47,822 bases of DNA. Source: Shumkonia mesophila. Its GTDB lineage: Bacteria > Pseudomonadota > Alphaproteobacteria > Rhodospirillales > Shumkoniaceae. Both the position numbers and the translations under genes were made by a program. The notes beneath the pieces were generated by a model, which saw only the letters and a program-made list of their open reading frames with translations, was not told the origin of the DNA and did not search any database. Below, piece after piece: positions 43,803 through 47,822 of this stretch. The stretch lies in NCBI RefSeq assembly GCF_026163695.1, contig NZ_JAOTID010000022.1, positions 1 to 47,822 on the forward strand. The letters run 5' to 3'. How positions within the stretch are numbered: the first letter of the stretch is position 1; every line of letters begins with the position of its first letter.

Positions 43803-43917
43803 GCGACAATGAAGCGACAATGAATTGATCGAGGAGATTCTGGCTGCCCTCCCTCTCATGTCGGAGCGGCGCCGCGGACTGATGGCGAACCAAGTGGTGA
43901 TATGCATCAACGGATGA
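43799..43917 (+). pseudogene. 35-codon gene split by an 11-bp tandem duplication
   Basis: GTG 43799 overlaps the exonuclease stop (GTGA). The frame reads MSDNE, then hits a stop because GCGACAATGAA is present twice in tandem (43803-43813 and 43814-43824). Removing one copy restores a 35-residue frame, MSDNELIEEILAALP…CING, ending at 43917. The coupling suggests a real small partner of the exonuclease, now broken or reversibly switched off. Confidence 0.45.
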
Positions 43918-44575
43918 TTACGACACCCGTCGTGTCCTTGAGCCTGTAGAGTTTCGCCGGGCGATGCGCGCCCGCTGTTTTCATGGCGCCGGTTTCCTCG
44001 ATCACATCGAGGGCGAGTAGCCACTTCCGGAAGTTCCGTTTGTCCTGCTCCTGCCCGGAGACGGTTTCGTAGAGGCTCTGCACCTCGGACAGCGTGAATT
44101 CCTCCGGCATGAACATCAGTCCGAGGGTCGAGTATTCCATCTTCGCCGTGAGGCGCTCTCGGGCTTTGGCGATGATGTCCCGATGGTCGAATGCCAGTTC
44201 CGGCAGGGCGTTGACACTATGCCACGCAGCATTGGCTGCGTCCGTTCCCGCTTTCAACGAAAGTCCTCGACAAGGGACGAGGGCAAAATAAGCGACGCTG
44301 ATCACCCTTTCGCGCGGATCGCGGCCGACGGCGCCAAACGTGTAGAGCTGCTCGAGATAGATATCGCGGACACCGGTCTCTTCCGCCAATTCCCGCTTGG
44401 CACAGGCATCGACGTCTTCGTCGATGCGCACGAAACCTCCCGGCAAGGCCCAGCTTCCCTCAAAGGGGGGGCTTCCGCGCTGTATGAGCAGCGTTTTCAA
44501 CATCGCCTCATCGACCGTGAAAATCACGATGTCGGTCGTCACGGCCGGATGCGGATAATCGTAGGTATAGCTCAT
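43907..44575 (-). CDS. nrtR: NrtR-like Nudix transcriptional regulator
   Basis: A 222-residue protein. Residues about 10-140 are a Nudix domain with an intact box (G-x5-E-x7-REL-x-EE-x-GV, within GFVRIDEDVDACAKRELAEE), and about 155-222 form a winged helix, the NrtR layout. NrtR proteins sense ADP-ribose-type metabolites and repress NAD-metabolism genes. Here the divergent genes are an SPFH protein and an NAD-kinase-like protein, and the gap holds a palindromic operator. With the full Nudix box the domain may also be an active hydrolase. Confidence 0.87.
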   Translation of the reverse strand: MSYTYDYPHPAVTTDIVIFTVDEAMLKTLLIQRGSPPFEGSWALPGGFVRIDEDVDACAKRELAEETGVRDIYLEQLYTFGAVGRDPRERVISVAYFALVPCRGLSLKAGTDAANAAWHSVNALPELAFDHRDIIAKARERLTAKMEYSTLGLMFMPEEFTLSEVQSLYETVSGQEQDKRNFRKWLLALDVIEETGAMKTAGAHRPAKLYRLKDTTGVVIIR

Positions 44576-44593
44576 GATAATAAGTGTATTGAC

Positions 44594-44627
44594 AACACTA
44601 ACTAGTTCGTGTTAGATAGACACTAAC
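44594..44627. promoter_or_regulatory. Palindromic operator, probable NrtR box
   Basis: AACACTAACTAGTTCGTGTT at 44594-44613 is a near-perfect 20-bp palindrome (one mismatched pair), and a further ACACTAAC half-site follows at 44620-44627. These lie in the 132-bp gap between the Nudix regulator (leftward) and the SPFH gene (rightward), 18-50 bases from the regulator's start, so binding would silence both. Confidence 0.75.
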
Positions 44628-44707
44628 ATGACATTGGGGCACCATCAAGGTGTTTCGGACCAGGAGAATCCTGCGAAGGCAACCATGATCGAAGAAGGAG
44701 ACTGGAA

Positions 44708-45703
44708 ATGGTGCAAATCCGAAAATACGGGCTCATTCGGCAATTGCGGGCGGACGCATCGGCCCACATCCAGTTGTTCCACAAAGGTCGCCGGGTTCGG
44801 TCCGGTCGCGGACTGGCGTTCTGGTTCATGCCCGACAACGCCTCGATTGCCGAGGTGCCGATGGATGATCGGGAGTTGCCGTTTTTGTTGAGGGGTCAGA
44901 CGGCCGACTATCAGGACATTGCCGTGCAGGGCACCATCGTCTGGCGTGCCGCAGTCCCGGAGACCTTGGGTGAACGTATCGATTTCACCGTGGATTTGGC
45001 CACTGGCCAGCACGTGGGGCAACCGATCGATCAGGTCGGTAACGCGCTGATCGCGCTGATCCGTCAGTTGACCAACGTGTACCTGAAGCGGCAAGGGGTG
45101 CGCGAGCTGCTCGAAGCCGGCGCCGCGCCTCTGCAGGTTGCGGTGACGAGCGGGATCGTTGAAGACGGGACGCTGTCTGCCATGGGGCTTGAGGTCGTGG
45201 GCGTGCACATCGCCAATATCGCGCCCAGCAAGGAGCTGGAGCGTGCCCTCCAGGCGCCGACATTCGAGAGCCTGCAGCAACAGGCGGATGAAGCCACCTT
45301 CTCGCGCCGGGCGTTGGCGGTCGAGAAGGAGAGGGCGATCGCCGAGAACGAGCTCAACAACAAGGTCCAACTTGCGACCCGTAAGAAGGACCTGATCGCC
45401 CGCGAGGACGAAAATGCAAGATCCGAGGCCGAGGCGCGCGCGGCGGCGATGAAGATCGATGCCGACGCAGAAGCGGATCGCATTCGGGTCATTGACCAGG
45501 CTCGCGCCGACATGGAACGGGCTCGGATAGAGGTCTATGCCGCGCTGCCGCCGACAGTCCTGCTGGCATTGGCCGCGCGGGAATTCGCGGCCAAGCTTGA
45601 GCGCATCGACAATTTGACGGTGACACCCGACATGCTGACCGGACTGATGGGTCAGGTGCGCGGCCTCTTCAACGCACCCCACATCCCGGAGGCCAACCGA
45701 TGA
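44708..45703 (+). CDS. SPFH (Band 7) domain protein
   Basis: A 331-residue protein with an N-terminal SPFH domain (about residues 20-180) and a long charged coiled coil (about 185-285: repeated EKERAIAENELNNK and ARSEAEARAAA patterns). There is no N-terminal transmembrane segment, unlike most stomatins and flotillins, so it may be cytoplasmic or only lie on the membrane surface; SPFH proteins form large ring or cage oligomers. GAAGGAG lies 8 bases before the ATG. It overlaps the NAD-kinase-like gene by ATGA, and both are likely controlled by the divergent Nudix regulator. Confidence 0.85.
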   Translation: MVQIRKYGLIRQLRADASAHIQLFHKGRRVRSGRGLAFWFMPDNASIAEVPMDDRELPFLLRGQTADYQDIAVQGTIVWRAAVPETLGERIDFTVDLATGQHVGQPIDQVGNALIALIRQLTNVYLKRQGVRELLEAGAAPLQVAVTSGIVEDGTLSAMGLEVVGVHIANIAPSKELERALQAPTFESLQQQADEATFSRRALAVEKERAIAENELNNKVQLATRKKDLIAREDENARSEAEARAAAMKIDADAEADRIRVIDQARADMERARIEVYAALPPTVLLALAAREFAAKLERIDNLTVTPDMLTGLMGQVRGLFNAPHIPEANR

Positions 45704-46620
45704 CCAGTCTCGCGCCCCGGGTGGTGCTGGTCACTCGGCGGACGGAATTTGACCGCCTGCTGGCGACCCACGCCACCCGGGGGCAAGCCGAATTCTTCCT
45801 CGATAAACGTGGGCAAAGCTTGGCCGAACTGGAGTTCCAGAAAGAACGGCAACTCAAGGCGGTCAATCAAGCCAAGCAGGCGGTCCCTGATGATTGGTCG
45901 GTGGCTCAAGTGCTGCGGGACGACCTCGATCGATTTCTCTTCACTGCCGATGACATTGTGGTTGCCATTGGCCAGGACGGCCTAGTCGCCAATTTGGCCA
46001 AGTATCTGACCGGGCAACCCGTCATCGGCGTTACGCCGGATCCGGATCGAACGGAAGGCGTCCTTACGCCTCTGATTGCCGAAGCTTTGTCGAAACTACT
46101 CCCGCGCGTTGCCGCAGGGGATATGGACTTGCGGCGCCTCACTATGGTGGAGGCAAAATTGGATGGCGAGCAGACGCTGGCCGCGCTCAACGAGCTGTTC
46201 ATTGGCCATCGCTCCCACCAGTCAGCGCTGTATGAGCTTTCATTCGAAGGGAAGACGGAGTTTCAATCGTCGTCCGGCGTCATCGTTTCAACCGGCACCG
46301 GCCTGACGGGGTGGGCACGGTCGATCATGGCGGCAACCCATCGCCAAGTTGATTTTGCTCCCGATGAAAGGCGCGCGGTCTATTTCGCCCGTGAACCTTG
46401 GCCGAGCCGGATAACGGGCAACAAGTTAGCGTTCGGTGAGATCGGCCAGAGCACAAGTGTATGCCTGACCTCGCGAATGAATGAGGGGGGCGCGATCTTT
46501 GCCGATGGTATCGAACAAGACTTCTTGCGTTTCGATTGGGGCATCAAGGCCCAGATCGGGATTTCTGAGCGCACCCTGAATCTGGTCAAGCTGGCCAAAG
46601 AACCGCATCAATGGCGGTAG
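45700..46620 (+). CDS. NAD-kinase-like (ATP-NAD kinase superfamily) protein
   Basis: A 306-residue protein. The NAD kinase GGDGT motif is here GQDGL (DIVVAIGQDGLV near residue 88), the NE motif is LNELFIG near 166, and SSSGVIVSTGTGLTG near 197 matches the STPTGSTAY loop. It is therefore an NAD kinase/diacylglycerol kinase relative with an altered nucleotide loop. The coupling to an SPFH gene and the NrtR-like regulator supports a role in NAD(P) metabolism; whether it phosphorylates NAD is uncertain because of the GGDG change. Confidence 0.82.
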   Translation: MTSLAPRVVLVTRRTEFDRLLATHATRGQAEFFLDKRGQSLAELEFQKERQLKAVNQAKQAVPDDWSVAQVLRDDLDRFLFTADDIVVAIGQDGLVANLAKYLTGQPVIGVTPDPDRTEGVLTPLIAEALSKLLPRVAAGDMDLRRLTMVEAKLDGEQTLAALNELFIGHRSHQSALYELSFEGKTEFQSSSGVIVSTGTGLTGWARSIMAATHRQVDFAPDERRAVYFAREPWPSRITGNKLAFGEIGQSTSVCLTSRMNEGGAIFADGIEQDFLRFDWGIKAQIGISERTLNLVKLAKEPHQWR

Positions 46621-46670
46621 TCGTAGTGCAGGCAGACGCACATCAAGATTCATGGGCGGCGTTCCGGCGC

Positions 46671-46992
46671 TTTTGCTTCCGGCTTTCCGGCAAGACCATC
46701 GCGCACCAGACAGTCGAGTGGGATCCAAGGGTAGAGGCGGTCTGGTGCGGCAGCCGAGGCCATGATCGGGTTTGCCTGGAAAGTCCTTTTTGCGGAACCT
46801 GCGAGTGACATGGGCCTGCCGTTCAGGGTGAAGGACTGGGGCCAGATTTTCTGGAAGGAGCACAGACAGCCTTTCCTTGCAGCACGAAGAGCTCTCGCGG
46901 ACTTGCCGGTGCATCACCGCGCCCGCCTTGACGCCATGAGGCTGGCTCTGGCCTTCGCCGCCGCGTGGGAAGCCGATAGGCGGAACCGTTGA
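46671..46992 (+). pseudogene. Decayed second copy of the DnaQ-like exonuclease
   Basis: FRLSGKTIAHQTVEWDPRVEA matches the middle of the exonuclease at 43251, then about 30 residues are missing and VWCGSRGHDR follows; a frame change near 46765 leads to VLFAEPASDMGLPF and the C-terminal HHRARLDAMRLALAFAAAWE, nearly the same as the intact copy's end. The N-terminal DxE part is gone, so the product is dead. The two copies flank the Nudix-SPFH-kinase module. Confidence 0.75.
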
Positions 46993-47088
46993 CCCCCCAT
47001 TGGATCGGACGCGAGCGGACCCACAGTCTCACTGGGGCCGACCTTGCCACCCACGCATTCCCCGGCCCGTCATGCACGGTTGCCGGGA

Positions 47089-47583
47089 TCAAGCAGCGAC
47101 GGCGTGCGAATGCGTCAGCCTCAGAGGCTTCCAGAAAGACGGCGAAGTGCTGGGGAAAATGCCGGGTGACAGGCGATAACCGTAGCGAAGGAGAATGTCG
47201 GGGAACGCCGGATTTGCGACGTCTTCGACGAAGATGGCGTCATAGCCGCGCATTGCCGATTCCTCGAGCATCAGGGCATCAAACGCCCTGTATCCGCCTG
47301 TGCCACGCAAGAAAAGGCCGGATTTTGTCGGGTCGTACGTGTGGCTTTTAATGATTTGCAGGGCTTCGGCGAAGGTTTCCGGAAATAAAATGTCGCTTTT
47401 ACGCTCGGCGACGACCTTAACGAGGCACAGGACCTTCGGAAATTCAACCTCGCCAATAAACTTCTGACCTTTGCGAACATAGGCCTTTACCCGCGTATCA
47501 CGCGAATGCCGATAGACCACGTCCTCCGATTTGCTTGCAGGGTCATCCAAGAATTCGGGCAACGAGCGCTTTCTGTAAGCCAT
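47089..47583 (-). CDS. Hypothetical protein, possibly GNAT-like
   Basis: A 164-residue protein. GGAGA about 8 bases before ATG 47583 supports the start. The C-terminal part (DALMLEESAMRGYDAIFVED, then ILLRYGYRLSP and PSFWK) has the look of the last helices and strands of an acetyltransferase (GNAT) fold, but the acetyl-CoA loop is not clear. It lies between the decayed exonuclease and the IS5 remnant. No function is proposed. Confidence 0.6.
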   Translation of the reverse strand: MAYRKRSLPEFLDDPASKSEDVVYRHSRDTRVKAYVRKGQKFIGEVEFPKVLCLVKVVAERKSDILFPETFAEALQIIKSHTYDPTKSGLFLRGTGGYRAFDALMLEESAMRGYDAIFVEDVANPAFPDILLRYGYRLSPGIFPSTSPSFWKPLRLTHSHAVAA

Positions 47584-47725
47584 CAAGGTCTCCGCAGCCT
47601 TTGATTGAATTTACACAAGAATTCTCTCCTATCAAGTTTTGCGCCACCTTTCAAGGCCCGCGAGCGGCCGTAGACGGCGCCGGCGGTTCGAAGAGTTTCC
47701 GTTAGAGCCTGACTCGAAACTCGGA

Positions 47726-47822
47726 TTACGCATGACGCGGGGTTGCCATCCGGCGAAGCATGAGGCGGATCGAAGCGATGAAGATCCACGCCTCAGCGCT
47801 GGCGATGGTGGCCTCAAAGTCC
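47726..47822 (-). CDS. IS5-family transposase, C-terminal end, cut by the window edge
   Basis: The last 31 codons read leftward: DFEATIASAEAWIFIASIRL, then MLRRMATPRHA and a stop at 47726-47728. This is the usual C-terminus of IS5/IS427-type transposases (KDFEA..ASA.AWLFIA). The body lies outside the window. The IS end is probably near 47695-47710 (TTCCGTTAGAGCC), but its partner repeat is not visible. Confidence 0.75.
   Translation of the reverse strand, partial: DFEATIASAEAWIFIASIRLMLRRMATPRHA

Noticed and set aside
1-47822. The two edge IS elements as ends of one composite transposon
   Set aside because: They belong to different families (IS4 and IS5), so they cannot act as a matched pair.

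Overview
The window looks like a chromosomal segment of a high-GC proteobacterium, most likely an alphaproteobacterium of the Rhodospirillales type. That assignment is an inference from GC-rich third codon positions, two tripartite tricarboxylate transporter (TTT) loci and the style of the transposases; there is no rRNA or housekeeping gene to fix it. The two ends are cut insertion sequences: an IS4-family (Tn5-like) transposase at the left edge and an IS5-family transposase tail at the right edge.

About 0.85-20.9 kb is catabolic. The first cluster, read leftwards, holds a 3-hydroxyacyl-CoA dehydrogenase, TctC, TctB, TctA and an SDR whose catalytic Tyr and Lys are replaced; an IclR regulator is divergent from it. 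Next come a YqhD-like alcohol dehydrogenase and an NHL beta-propeller protein (leftward), then an SDR, an ArsB/NhaD-type permease and DhaK-DhaL (rightward). A LysR regulator with a clean palindromic operator is divergent from a second TTT locus: TctB, TctA, an RraA-like protein, TctC, an HpaI-type aldolase, and a chimeric pseudogene that joins the start of a second dhaK to the end of a nagA-like gene. Uptake of organic acids or polyol-derived compounds followed by oxidation, phosphorylation and aldol cleavage is the likely theme; the substrates cannot be read from sequence.

About 20.9-29.2 kb is mobile. Two tyrosine recombinases and a small AlpA/Xis-like HTH gene form a leftward unit, with a row of helically phased CGCC repeats between the HTH gene and the larger recombinase. 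Next to it is an IS1595-family transposon bounded by 19-bp perfect inverted repeats. It carries two overlapping passenger genes, one a helix-turn-helix protein, and its transposase has a frameshift at a TTTCCCC heptamer. A degenerate CAT-anticodon tRNA-like sequence followed by a good terminator comes next, and parts of it are repeated on the far side of a SpoU/TrmH RNA methyltransferase gene.

About 29.2-39.8 kb is a defence island. It contains a short type II CBASS operon (CD-NTase, lone E2-like protein, patatin phospholipase) facing a CapH/CapP-like regulator-protease pair across a long inverted-repeat operator; a Gabija system (GajA, GajB); a small protein made almost only of seven 17-residue repeats just upstream of gajA; a fused Cas4-like/DEDD nuclease of the DUF2779 type; and a zinc-dependent phospholipase C-like protein with a small lipoprotein.

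About 41-47.8 kb holds coupled unknown genes, a DEDD exonuclease with a decayed second copy 3 kb away, and a three-gene module of an NrtR-like Nudix regulator, an SPFH protein and an NAD-kinase-like protein, with a palindromic operator between regulator and targets. This module and the 17-residue-repeat gene are the best candidates in the window for something not yet described.
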